From Purpureocillium takamizusanense (lineage: Eukaryota; Ascomycota; Sordariomycetes; Hypocreales; Ophiocordycipitaceae): a stretch of DNA of 64,000 nt. Below the pieces are notes generated by a model. The model worked only from the letters and a program-made list of their open reading frames with translations, did not search any database and was not told the origin of the DNA. Below are positions 12,507 to 23,277 of this stretch, one piece after another. Position 1 is the first letter of the stretch. Each line of letters starts with the position of its first letter. A program made the translations under genes and the position numbers. The stretch lies in the NCBI RefSeq assembly GCF_022605165.1, contig NC_063076.1, positions 1,054,001 to 1,118,000 of the forward strand, in the 5' to 3' direction.

Positions 12507-15267
12507 TATTGTTGTTGTTCACCCTTATGTTCGTTTACTTCACGTCACAGCTCTCGTCGAGCAATAAAAGGGCTCTGGCAAGAGCGGGCGACGCGCTCAG
12601 CAAGTGAGAAAGAAGTGAAGCAGCAGTAGTAAAAGAGAGGACGAGGCGCGCCAAGACGGGGGGGCCAAGACGGGAGGAGCAGCGGCCAGGATCTATATAC
12701 AGCCTTCTCTATTCCCGGAGCACGGCATGGATTCCTTGGGACAGGGAGGGCATGAACCGGACCCAGGGAAATCGGGGCGCGACATGGACGGTGGATGGAT
12801 GCTGCTACGACTTACTAGTACATGTAGAAACGGCTCACCAGGGGCCAAGAGGGATAACGGATGCCGGTGCCGAGCTGGGCAGGCAGGCCATGGGAGACTT
12901 GTGCATCACATCGTTAGAAGGAGGCGCCACGGGCGGAGACGGGTATTCTGGCCTCACGCTTGATGGGGCTAAGGAGCAGCTCCGGTGGGCTGAAAGTGTT
13001 AACCGGGGGGAAGGGGGTGTCTTCCTCTGGGCTAACGACTAGAAGGACATCTTTTCTCCAACCTCGTTCGTCCGCTAACGTACAGCACTCTCTGCCCAGG
13101 GCCAACCCTTGATGAGGCACGACGACGACCACCATGATGATGCATGCCTCACAATTGGGGGGCGAGGCGGGGACCTCAGTGGACCTGCTTTGCTGCTGCG
13201 CCAGGCAGGGAGCCCACTGCTCAAGTCGAAGCTGACACGCGAGAGGCGTGAGGCCGGCGGCCACTGAGGTTGCAGGAACGAGGTGTGGACGTCGAGAAAA
13301 TCGTGAAGAGCCTGCGCAGCCAGGCGTAATCATCATGTCGACTTACACCAAACCGCACAGAGATGGTGACGGCCGAGGGATGTTGGAACAAACGAGCCAA
13401 TCAGCGGGGCCGTGGCCGACACGTTGTCGAACCGGGCGCCGTGCTTGGCAAATCCGGGGGACCGGGGGGGGGGTTGGTTCTCTTCCGCCGGCGGTGGGGC
13501 CGAGGGGGGGGGGTGGCGACCGGCGCAACACTTTGTACTTAATTCCATCCACAACGGTGGGATGCATGGCGCTCCATCAGCAGCAATGCCTGCCTGCCTG
13601 CATGTGCAGATGAGAGGGAAGAAAAAAGGGACACCACATCTCCCCGATGCTGAAATGGATCCCTGGCATCAACCACTGAGAGCATGCATTGCATATTGTA
13701 CATACTGTACATGTCCTGTTGTATGTACAGCCTGCCTACGGCGACCAGGGGGGAGCATGACGCCCATTTCCTCTTTGGGCGACCGAGATCTCTTTGTCTC
13801 CGACAGCTGCTCCCCACATACATACATAGGTATGCGAAGGAGAAAGCGCCCTGTCGGTGATGGGCTGCCTGCCGATGGCCCGGCTTGGCTTGGCCTCGAC
13901 GGGCTGCGTAGAGCAGTAGCAGCAGCAGCAGGGCGTGCGAGGCGAACTCTGCTCTCGGTACTAATCTGCATGGCACGCCCGGTCTGTCTGATGCCAAGGA
14001 AGCTGGGCGATCAGCTCCCCGTCGCTCGGTGGCTTCGTGGGTGGCGCTGGGGAGCCTGGGACATGGTCGAGCATGGCGCCGCACTTTGCGCGGTGCGTAC
14101 TGTACTATAGGTATGGCTCTCGAGGCGGCTTGAAAGCTGGTCACGGGCGAAGCTGCTCTCTCTAGTTGGGCGGCTTGCAAGGCGCAGGCACGGCAAATGA
14201 CGCTTGACCCTCCATGAACGAACTGACGGCATGAGGGATGATGGATGACACAAGGTACATGAGTAGATATTTTGGCATGAAGCACTCACTGTACGTGGAG
14301 CAAGCACCATCTGAGGTTCTTGCTCAAAACCCAAACCCCTGTTGTCTCTCGATGGATGGGGTTCCACCGATGTGGCGGCCGGCCGCGCGACGCCGTTTCG
14401 GGCACCGCGACCCTGACATCCTTGGGCTCACTCCTTGTTTAGTTCGCCCGGGGTTCGACAACACAATGTGCGCCGCCAGACCGAGGGGCCCATCACGTCG
14501 ACCGAACCAAAGAGAAAAACCAACGCCCCAGAACACGATGCAAGCACGTTGCAGCCGGGGTGCAAAGGGCATGACTCCGCCCGGCAACTTGGGTGCCGAG
14601 CAGACCCAGGCTGTGGATGCTCCGTGGCGCGCGCGCGTGGCATAATACAGCCTAGTCCGTACGTGTGGTCCCGCCAGACGCCGCTGCTGCTCTCGTCTCG
14701 GAGAGCTCTCTCTCTCTCACACACTTTTTGTTTGGTCTTGGTGCTGTTGGACTTATTGATACTACTAGCTAGCATGATGTATCAGCACCATCGTTGGGCG
14801 GCATGGCAGGTTGAGGCTGATTTGGGGCGGGCGGGCGGGCATGTGGAAGGGTAGCAGTCACACACACACACTCACACACACGCTCACTCATAAACAGTGA
14901 GACGATCACCCGTAAAACCACTTGTTCTGACAAGACCGCCCACGTGCGTCGACGTAGCATCGTTGTCGTCGCGTCGGCCGGACCCGCGATGTTGGATGTT
15001 CAGTTTCGCGTGTCGAGCCGACTTATCCGGACCTGGCGCACGTGTGCCAAGTACTACACTTTTTCTCATGGCTATTTTCTGAAGAAAAAAAAAAATTTGT
15101 TGCTGTTGTCTTGGTGCTTCTGTACGAGATCGAAAACTGGAAGGCTGCTGTCTTTGGTGGCGGGCTGGCAGTTGACTCTTTTTTTTGTAAAAAGTACATG
15201 CCTGGGACTCGGGAGCTCACCGTCAACCCACTGAAGAATACATCCACTCACTGGACAGCAGCTATCC
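12507..15267. other. 2.8 kb intergenic region, no gene seen
   Basis: This lies upstream of both the minus-strand phosphate transporter and the plus-strand GNAT-like gene. Several open frames exceed 100 codons (for example on the minus strand around 13540-14285), but none has a domain, compositional coherence or conserved splice pattern. It contains G homopolymers near 13460 and 13505, an interrupted (CA)n tract at about 14858-14882 and a CT run near 14705. Confidence 0.5.
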
Positions 15268-16377
15268 ATGGCTTCATCAACCTCCACCACCACCACCACC
15301 ACCACCACCACCACCTCTTCCTCCCGCTCCACGACAACCACCCGCGTGCCTGCCATGGCAGCTACGCGCAGCAACAGCGCGCTCAAGTCACCCACCAAGC
15401 CGTCCTCCTCACAAACATCACCACCATCACCGTCACAATCACAGCCACAAGCAGCAGCAGCAGCTCCAGCAGCACCAGCAGACCAGCAAGACCCGCCCCC
15501 GCCGCCGCTCACCTACGAGGTCCTCACCACCGACGACGCCAAGCGCGACGCACTGCAGCTCGTCGCCGACAGCATCGCCCAGCAGCGGCAGGTCGCCTCG
15601 CTGGCCGTCATCTTCCACCCGGCGTGCCTCGTAGCCGTCGTCGCCGCCTGCGCCCTCGCCTGGCGGCACAATGCCGCGCGCGACGTCGGCACCGCCATGA
15701 CGGCGTGCTCGGGGCTCGTCATCGCCTTTCTCGCCGCCGTGCGCATGCTCACCTCGCGCTACGTCAACCTCGCCGAGGCCTTTCGCTGGCGTGACTTTAT
15801 CGCCCCGTCGCCCGCGTCGTCGGGCCAGGGTGGTGGGGATGAAAAGGAGGACCTCGTGCTGGCAGCGCGGTTCGGCGACGAGCTCATCGGCGCGCTGGTC
15901 CTGCGGCTGGTGTTCCCCGCCAACGCCACTGCCGACGACGGTGACGTCGAGAAGAAGGGGGGGGATGAGGAGGAGGATGTGAGGCTGACACGGAGAAGCA
16001 ACAAGACCAACAAGGGCGTCGCAAAGAACAAGAGGTCAAAGCAGCAGCAGCAGCACGATGGCGACGGCCGCGCCGGCGCAACCCCGCAAGCCGGCCTCGT
16101 GCGCGCCTGGACGACCAAGCTCCGGTACCGCGGGCGCGGCGTCGGCGGCGACCTCCTGCGCTTCGCCGTGGTGACGACACGTAGCGCCTGCGGCGGCGGT
16201 GGCGACGACGTAGCCGCGCCCGTGTCCTTTGACGCCGCGCACGCCAACAGCGCGCTGCCGCTGCCCGACATGTTCAACCGGCCGTTCCGCGCGCGCGACG
16301 ACAAGGCCCGCCGGGCGCTGGCGCACGCGCTGCGCGACTGCGACGCGGGCGACGGCAGCGCCTTTGCGTTTCGGTAG
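15268..16377 (+). CDS. Membrane-associated GNAT-like acetyltransferase
   Basis: Single-exon protein of 369 residues. Residues 1-80 are Thr/Ser/Pro/Ala/Gln-rich and disordered, including a Thr run encoded by an ACC microsatellite. Two hydrophobic segments at about 115-132 and 143-160 suggest a hairpin membrane anchor. A region about 200-300 resembles a GNAT N-acetyltransferase fold: DELIGALVLRL as a central strand, then a low-complexity charged insert (about 220-275), then LRYRGRGVGGDLL at 285-297. That last segment fits the R/Q-x-x-G-x-G/A acetyl-CoA pyrophosphate loop. The substrate is unknown. The architecture (two helices within an acetyltransferase fold) recalls fungal NAT8-like proteins. 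It converges on the hemerythrin-like gene. Assignment rests on one motif and overall layout. Confidence 0.65.
   Translation: MASSTSTTTTTTTTTTSSSRSTTTTRVPAMAATRSNSALKSPTKPSSSQTSPPSPSQSQPQAAAAAPAAPADQQDPPPPPLTYEVLTTDDAKRDALQLVADSIAQQRQVASLAVIFHPACLVAVVAACALAWRHNAARDVGTAMTACSGLVIAFLAAVRMLTSRYVNLAEAFRWRDFIAPSPASSGQGGGDEKEDLVLAARFGDELIGALVLRLVFPANATADDGDVEKKGGDEEEDVRLTRRSNKTNKGVAKNKRSKQQQQHDGDGRAGATPQAGLVRAWTTKLRYRGRGVGGDLLRFAVVTTRSACGGGGDDVAAPVSFDAAHANSALPLPDMFNRPFRARDDKARRALAHALRDCDAGDGSAFAFR
15283..15316 (+). repeat. ACC/CCA microsatellite inside coding sequence
   Basis: A nearly perfect CCA trinucleotide run in the 5' end of the GNAT-like gene encodes its threonine tract near residues 7-16. 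Replication slippage here would change tract length without breaking the frame. Confidence 0.85.
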
Positions 16378-16848
16378 CAGCGGCAGCAGCAGCAGCAGCA
16401 GCAGCGGCAGCCCCTGGCGGAGAAGGGGGTCGGGAGGGACAGCGAGGTCTTGTTGATCTGGGTTCGCATCAAATAGTCTGGCGCCCGAACAGGAAACCCC
16501 TTGATATCATAGACATAATACACTAAATCCATCGGAATGCCTTCCTGCCTTGCTGTGAAAGGATCTTCTGCCGTGGTCCATGGACAGACAAGGCTGTCTG
16601 GACCCTGGGGTGACGAAATCAGCCAGCTCATCCAAGGGGACGATGCCAACACCGCGGGTTGCGCACATGCCTTTAGCCTTGGGGAGTTAACGGACACTCG
16701 CACTAACAAGATACCTATCCCAAGAAAGACAGGTAAGGAGGGCACATGACTAACATGTTCATATATCTCGACCACCGACAAGACTTACACAGAGGCCTCT
16801 TCCGCAACCACCCTTTACACATTCAACCTTGCCCCCCGTGCCGTGCCT
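16378..16848. other. Short convergent 3' intergenic region
   Basis: About 470 nt between the 3' ends of the GNAT-like and hemerythrin-like genes. Immediately after the GNAT stop is a CAG run (about 16377-16406). No gene was recognised. Confidence 0.5.
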
Positions 16849-18371
16849 TCACAACTCCTCTTGCCCCCTCTTCTTCGTCTCCCTCTCCTGCTCCCTCCGC
16901 CTCCTCTCCGCCGCCCTCCCCACCGCATACAACTCCCTCGGCCTCCCCCACGCATCGCAGCTCGCAAACCGCCACCGCCCGGCATGCACCGCGCCCACCG
17001 CATTCACCAGCGCCCAGCGCACCGGCGCGAGCATCGGCGGCCAGTCGGCGTTACCGCCATCGTTGTGCCCACGGTCCACGTTGAGGAGCAGCAGCGGCAC
17101 CACGTCAAACGTGCCGCCGACAAGACCACCGCCGCCGCCGGCCACGGCGCCGACGCTGTTCGCGCGCCAGTTCAAGAGCGTCTCGGCCGCCACGGCGCGC
17201 TCCACGGTGTACCGCGGGGCAACGGCCGGGTGCGCGGATAGAGAGGCGAGGTGCGCGACCTCGTGGTGCAGGTTCTGCTCGAGGGGCGCGCGGAGGGCGG
17301 AGAGCAGCGAGAGGAGGGGTGCGGGCGCGTAGGCGGAGGCGTTGGCGGAGAGATGCGCGAGGTGTGCGTCTAGGGCTTGGATGTGCTCGACGAGGGACTC
17401 TGTGGGTGGGTGTAGTGTTTTCGTCGTTAGTGACTGGACTGAGGATATACGCGCTGTTGCTGTTGTTGTTGGTGGACGTTGTGGAACAGGCCCCCTTTTT
17501 GCCCATGTATTGATCGCGAGATTCAAGATGCGACGGTGACGGAGATGAAGAAGAAGAAAGAATGGAGGAAGGGGGAGAAGAGGAAAATAAGTAGAGAGGG
17601 ACGCACCGTGTTCCTTGTACATGTCCCCCCACAGCGTGTTGTCGTGCAATATCGACGCCGTCTCCGGGAACAGCACCGCCTCCTCGTCGTCATGATGGCC
17701 CCTGAGGAACTTGACCCACGTGCGCGCGTAGCCGATGAAGTGCCTCGCCTCGTCCGGATCCTCATCGTCCTCGTCATCGTCATCGTCCTCGTCCTCGTCA
17801 TCGTCATCGTCCTCGTCCTCGTCATCGTCGTCGTTCCCATCGTTCCCGCCATCTGCCGCCGTCTCGGTGGGAGGCAGCACGTGCGGCGCCTGCAGGACGA
17901 TGGAGTTGTAGCCACGGATGAGCGCGTTGTGCAGATGCGCCAGGTGCTGCGCCGATGTGACGAACATGTCGTCCTCCTCCTCGTCGTCCTGGTAGTATGT
18001 TTCAAGACGCGGTTAGCCATTGATGCGAGCGCTCCGGCATGGGATCTGCGGCCCTCCCCCATGCCTTGTCTGCGGATCAAACAACACAACGGGCGTGACC
18101 TATATCCCATACGTTTTGATCTACAAACGTGGGTGGGAAACGCTGTCGGTTGTGGATGGGAGGTTTGACACACCTGTCCCTCCCACTGATGGTGCTGCTG
18201 CGTCGTCGTCGTCGTCGTCGTCGGCAACGGCACCGCCACCAGCTTCATCGGCTGATCCGCCCACTGCCTCACCGGCGGCGTCACCTCGTACGAGTACGGC
18301 GAGCGCTTCACCACGGCGGTGCCCCAAAACGCCGCCGTCGCCACAACCACCGAGAACCAGACCCGCGACAT
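16849..18371 (-). CDS. Hemerythrin/HHE-domain protein with acidic insert
   Basis: Predicted cation-binding HHE protein of 376 residues. Exons 18371-18174, 17988-17607 and 17399-16849 join in frame. Exon 1 starts with a hydrophobic N-terminus (MSRVWFSVVVATAAFWGTAV), a signal anchor or membrane helix. The HHE region begins with SAQHLAHLHNALIRGYN, giving His ligand candidates at about 81, 84 and 86. It continues with KFLRGHHDDEEAVLFPE, the paired His plus Glu typical of helix B. Between these helices lies an Asp/Glu-only stretch of about 35 residues encoded by repetitive GAC/GAG. The C-terminal part carries further His (NLHHEVAHLASL). The family binds non-heme iron or other metals; the physiological role in filamentous fungi is not established. 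Three stop-free frames overlap it on the other strand because of GC-rich codons. Confidence 0.8.
17755..17850 (-). repeat. Degenerate GAY/GAR repeat encoding acidic tract
   Basis: The plus strand reads TCATCGTCCTCG-like units over roughly 90 nt. On the coding strand this is an uninterrupted Asp/Glu tract within the hemerythrin-like protein. The imperfect hexamer periodicity suggests slippage expansion followed by point mutation. Confidence 0.8.
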
Positions 18372-19333
18372 GATGATGATGATGATGATTGCCTGTGTGT
18401 TTCTGCTTCTTCGCCTTCCGGCCTGCTTGTACGTCGAGCAGAGGGACAGCTCACTCAAGTCATCAATAGGCAAAGCAAAGCATGCAACGCGAGACACGGG
18501 CGCTGCGGACGTTGCACAGGCAGATGGCCGTAACAAACAGAGCCTCGAGACGATTGAAGATTTGAAAAGAAATCTGCACGGACAAAGAGAGAGGAACGGG
18601 AAGAAGAAAAAAGGTCAAGTCGTGAGGGACGGACAGACGAGGTGCGCGCGTTTGGCGAGCCGAAAGCACCGCGTTGCGCTGTTGGCTGTGCGGCCGCCAG
18701 CCGATTGGCGCCATCCCCAGACAAGGAGGTCCGTCCAGAGCGGACGCCGTTATTTTTCTTTCTTGTTGTTTTGTTGGGCCACCAACACCACCAGCAAGCT
18801 GCCTCCTCCTGCTGCTGCTCCTCTTTGTCCTCCTTGTGCTACCATCTCCTCGCAGGGGGCTGGGTTGGAGGGGGGGAAGGCCCAGAGACGCAGCAGCAAC
18901 AACAGCCTGGACGTGTGTAACCGGGATTAGCCAAGGGTGGGTATCATCACAGCTTCATACAACTGTACAGCGAGTCTGGAATGTTCAAAGGACGCCCAGG
19001 TTCCAAGTCGGTACCTACTATATACTCTCAAACGCACGGGTAGGGCCCTCTATTGGATGGTAGGTTGTTCGCCCTGCAGCATGTACAAACTTAACCTGCT
19101 AGACTACCTAGGTATGTAGCATATACCTCAAGATGCTTGTCACTCTATCGTGAACCCGCTGTCTCGCCCGTTCCTCCAACGCCGTGAATGCATCCTGAAA
19201 TGCAATGCCTCCCCAAGACCACAGCAAATGCCGCCGTATGAAGCAATAGTAATGATGACCATCTCATACAACTCACAGTGGTCACACACAAAACATGTGG
19301 CACATCGACGCCCCGGATCTCCGCGACAAATGC
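18372..19333. other. Intergenic region
   Basis: This is the upstream region of the hemerythrin-like gene and the 3' flank of the ZIP transporter gene. A GAT microsatellite at about 18371-18389 abuts the hemerythrin-like start codon. No gene was seen. Confidence 0.5.
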
Positions 19334-20836
19334 TCACGCAAACGCTCCCACCAGGGCCATGAGCACCGCGCCGCCGCACACGGCCAGGTACGCGTGCAGC
19401 CGCTTCCGCCCCTTGAGCACCTTGTAGCTCTTTTCCGTCAAAAAGTCCTCGGCCAGGAGCTGCACCAGCCCCGCGTACAGCAGCAACCCGCTCGAGATGG
19501 CGTTCATGAAGCCCACCACCAGTAAGCCGCCCATCGATGCCGGGTCGTACAGCGTGTGCACCGCCAGCCCGATGGCCTGCCCCAGCGGCGTCGTCACCCC
19601 GTACGCGAGCACCATGAGCCACGGCCGGATCGACCCGCGCGGGAACTGGATCGCTGCGATCCGGCTGCCCAGCGCGAGCCCCTCGAAAGACTGGTGAAAG
19701 CTGATGGCCACCAGGAAGATGACAAACGCCGGGCCCGTGGCCACCGAGATGGCCATGCCGATGAAGATACTGTGGAAGAGGATGCCCGCCTCCAGCAGGA
19801 GACACTGCAGCAGCTGGCGTTGCTGCTCCTCGGGCGTCTGTGGCGGCAACCCCGTCTCGGCGTCCGCCCTGCTGCGGACACCGTTCGGTTTAAGGGACGC
19901 GTATGGCCCGTTGCGGTTGTCGCTAACCGGCGCGGGGTCAAGCTCATCCATGTCCAGCTCCAAGTCTGACTCGCCGTCGTCGAATTCCCCGTCCGTAGAC
20001 TTCCGAAGCCGTGGCGTGGCCGCGCGCGCCGACTCGGGTAGCGGCGAGGCCCCAGCGACCAGGCCCTGGGTCGCCTCCATGTCCTCGAGCGAGATGTCTG
20101 CGGAGCGGTGGCTCCGCGCCTTCGGCACCGACAGACCGCCGGCGCCGTTATCGTTGAGGTCGACGTCGTGGAAGTGGCCATCGCTGCTCGCCCCGTCGCT
20201 CTCTTCAAAGAGCCCATGCGCGTGAGAGTGCGAGTGGCCGGCCCCACGCGCCGTCAGGTACGACTCGACGCCGACCACGATGATGGCTGAAACCATGGCC
20301 ACGAGCCCCGGCAGCGGCTTGTAGCCCTTGCTGAAGAAGCGCGGCAGGCATGGGTCCGTGAGCGACTCAAACGCCGTGGGCAGAAGGTGGACAAAAGCTG
20401 TGGCCAGCAGCACGCCCGTGCCGACGTGCTGGCAGTAGAAGATGATTGTGCGCTGTCGCTTGCCCGTCGTCGTCCGTCTGGATATCAGGGGGAACCCACA
20501 TGCTGTTTGGCAGCCATCGTCAGCATCTCGCGAATGAAGGAAGAAGGCGACCTGGGCGACTTACCCAGTGTGCTCAGCGTCAATATCAGCAGCAGCGCAA
20601 AGATGTGCGCCGCCGTGTCGTACCATCCCGACTTCCGCGAGCCGCATTGCGGCCTCTCCCCTTCTTCCTCGCGCCGGCGCAGCTCCTGGAGCAGCAGATG
20701 CGTAGAGACGGACGACCAGGTCGCACCTATCAAGGTTCATGTCAGTCAGCGCACCGGGACTCGCACGCTGCCGGCTTGCAGGGGGCTCGCTCGGCGTACC
20801 TGTTGTCGTCTCGTCGAGCGATGCCATGGCCGTCAT
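19334..20836 (-). CDS. ZIP-family zinc transporter (Zrt-like)
   Basis: Divalent metal importer, most likely Zn2+, in the plasma membrane. Exons 20836-20800, 20726-20565 and 20502-19334 give 455 residues. The second junction creates STLACGFPLISRR, a conserved fungal ZIP segment. Helices sit at about 50-70, 90-110 and 130-148. A long cytoplasmic loop follows, with a metal-binding run GHSHSHAHG at about 155-163 and an acidic stretch (DDGESDLELDMDELD). The C-terminal helices carry the core metal-pathway signatures HSIFIGMAISV (HxxxGxxxxV) and HQSFEGLALG (HxxxEG). The protein ends in a membrane segment with almost no tail. Zinc-responsive regulation is expected for the family, but no Zap1-like site was identified. 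The layout matches Zrt1/Zrt2 better than the vacuolar Zrt3 type. Confidence 0.9.
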
Positions 20837-21407
20837 GATGGCGAGTGCTCAGATCCGGGTCCGATTCGATGGCATGGTGGCGGAAAGGAGGGTTGCCGAG
20901 AGGAGACCACGCCTTGGTGATGGATGGGCCAGCCAAGAGAAATAAGAGCCCGTGTCGGGTTCGGGTGCTTTTGGTGGTGACCAGGGGGGGCTGTGCCGTT
21001 TCGAACGGGTGCGCTGCGCGACGCCTAATCCTCGGGCGCCACCCCCTTGGCAACTCCAGCGCCCCTGCGTTCTTTGCTTGCCTGCGAAGTCAAACTTAAT
21101 TATCGGGGTTCCATTCCCTTGATTTAGTGGAGGCGCCCAACTCAGCCCCACGGCGAAGCATGAAGATGCAAGCAAGCACATGCATGGATGGAGGCTACAA
21201 CAACACCCGCAACATGACTTGGGGGTACTAACGTTACTTGGCACGTATACTGTACGTGCGTGCATGCAGACAGCCCTTCCACGCCACGTCTCGGTTGAGG
21301 CCAACAACACCTGCGCTTGCAACAGTTCATATCTCATTAACTGAACAGTCCTGCTACGTACACGTACACTCGCCCTCGTCTCATCCATCCACCCCTTTAC
21401 CGCCCCT
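20837..21407. other. Promoter region of the ZIP gene and 3' flank of STI1
   Basis: About 570 nt between the ZIP start codon and the STI1 stop codon; both genes are on the minus strand. No gene was seen. It should contain the ZIP promoter and the STI1 3' untranslated region. Confidence 0.5.
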
Positions 21408-23277
21408 TTACCGCCCCACGCGAATGACGCCCGCCGCAATCAGCTTTTGAATCTTAGTCCGCACGTTGGGGTTGCGCATGTGTTCTTGCAGCGCCTTGGG
21501 GTCCGACTGCGCCTGCTGCAGAATCGACTGCATGACGGGGTCCTGCATGATGCTCATGATCTAGTAGTGTTTCTTGGTCAGCAACAAGTCCGCAGATGCC
21601 GCGCCGTCGAGCGTCCGCCACTTACTTCAGGGTCCTGCATCAGTCGCTCCCGCGTCTGCTCCTCCGTCTCGTTGTCGCGCGTAGAGTACATGGCCGCAAA
21701 CGCCTTTTGCTGCTGCTGCTCAATCTCGCGCGCGTTGGCCCCGTTGTGGTGCTCCTGGTCCACCTGCTGCGCTTCGCTGCACGCGTCTACGCACTCCGAG
21801 TACTTGCGCATGCCAAAGTAGGCCTGCGCCTTGCGGATGTATGCCCGGATAAACTTGGGGTCTCGCTTGATAGCCGCGTCGCAGTCCTCGAGGGCGCTCG
21901 GGAACTCAAAGAGCTTGACAAACGCCGCCGCGCGGTTGCTGTAACCCCGCGGGTCCTCAGGCCCGCGCTTGATCATCTCCGTGTACGCCGCAACGGCGCC
22001 CGGGAAGTCCATCTCCTTGAACTTCTTGTTGCCCTCCTCGCGCGCCTCCTCGGCCTTTGCCGGGTCGACGTAGGCCTTCTTGTCCGCCTCCGTCTTGGCT
22101 CGCTCCGTGGCGCGCAGCTTGCTCAGGACGTCGGGGGTTCGATGCTCGGTGAGAGACCGGTTGAAGTTCTCAATGGCCTGGGCGTGATCGCCCTTCTTCT
22201 CGTACGCCGAACCGATGCGCGCATAGCTCTTGGCGATCAGCTTGAAGTCGGCGTAGATCTCGCGGCCCTCCTCGACCGCCTTGGTGCAGGCCTCGATGCA
22301 CTTATCGTAGTCGCCCTTTTCGAAGTAGGCGGCGCCCAGGTTGTTGAGGTACGTGATATCCTTGAAAGTCTCCCACGCCTTGCTGTAGTGGGCGATTGCC
22401 TCGTCAAAGTTGCGCTTCTTGTAGTTTTCGGTGCCCAGGGCCTTTTCCTTGTCCGCCTCCTCCTTCTTCTTCCTTTTCTCCAGGGCCTCCTCGTCCACCT
22501 CCTCGGGCTCCGGCTCCGGCTCGGGGGCCTTGCTGGCGGACTCCGGCTTCTTGGCCTGGGATGGGGCGTCGGTCATGGGGGTGTCCTGCGTGGGGTCGCT
22601 GTCGCGCATCTCCATGTCAACGCCCATGAGCACGCCGAGCACCTGGATCATGCGGGGATCGCTGAAGAGGTCCTGGGCGTTGGCCGGGTTCTGCTTCATG
22701 GACTGCAGCTTGGACATGAAGGCAGGGTCGGCGAGGAAGGAGGCCGTCTTGGGGTTCGAGGCCAGCTTCTGAATCAGGTTGGGGTCGTTGAACATTTGGC
22801 CGAGGCCGGCGGCGGGGTCACCGCCCATGCCTCCCGCCTCTTGCTGCATGGCCTTTTCCACCGACGCCAGGCCGCTCTTGAGCTGGGCATTGTTGGCGTC
22901 GTGCTTCAGGCCCTCGGTGTAGGCGTCGTTGGCGCCCAAAAGGTCGCCCTTGCCGTGCAGGGCGGCACCCTTGCGGCCCCAGCCCTTGGCCCAGTCGGGC
23001 TTGATCTCGGTCGTCTTCTCGGCATCCTTGAGGGCGTCGTCCCACTGCTTCTTGGAGGCGTGCGCGGCGGACCGGTTGCTGTAGAGGATGTGGTTGTCGG
23101 GCTGGAGGGCAATGGCCTGGGTGAATTTGTCGCTGCCAGCAGGTCAGCATGCGGCTACCGGACGGGCCGAGAATTACGGAGAGGGGAGGGAACGGGCGCC
23201 ACTCACATGGCCTCGTCAAAGTTTTTGTCGGCAATGGCCTTGTTGCCGAGAGCTTTGAGCTCGTCCGCGGAAGCCAT
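21408..23277 (-). CDS. STI1: Hsp70/Hsp90 co-chaperone Sti1 (Hop)
   Basis: Cytosolic adaptor that links Hsp70 to Hsp90 for client transfer. Exons 23277-23207, 23132-21626 and 21560-21408 give 576 residues (yeast Sti1 is 589). It starts MASADELKALGNKAIADKNF, the first TPR helix. TPR1 covers about 1-110 with NRSAAHASKKQWDDAL. A DP1 domain near 130-195 has NDPNLIQKLASNPKT, followed by an acidic/charged linker. TPR2A and TPR2B fill about 255-510, including GTENYKKRNFDEAIAHYSKA and YSNRAAAFVKLFEFPSALED. The small third exon completes DP2 (IMSIMQDPVMQSILQQAQ) and ends at a TAA overlooked if only the long frame is read. A long antisense frame across the gene is a codon-bias shadow. Confidence 0.96.

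Noticed and set aside
13539..14285. 248-codon minus-strand frame in the 12.5-15.3 kb gap
   Set aside because: No domain, no signal peptide, Cys/Arg/Ser-rich composition typical of random GC-rich frames, and overlapping frames on both strands are equally open.
14858..14883. CA-rich tract considered as a telomere-like or CRISPR-like repeat
   Set aside because: It is a simple interrupted dinucleotide microsatellite with no spacer structure and no TTAGGG units.
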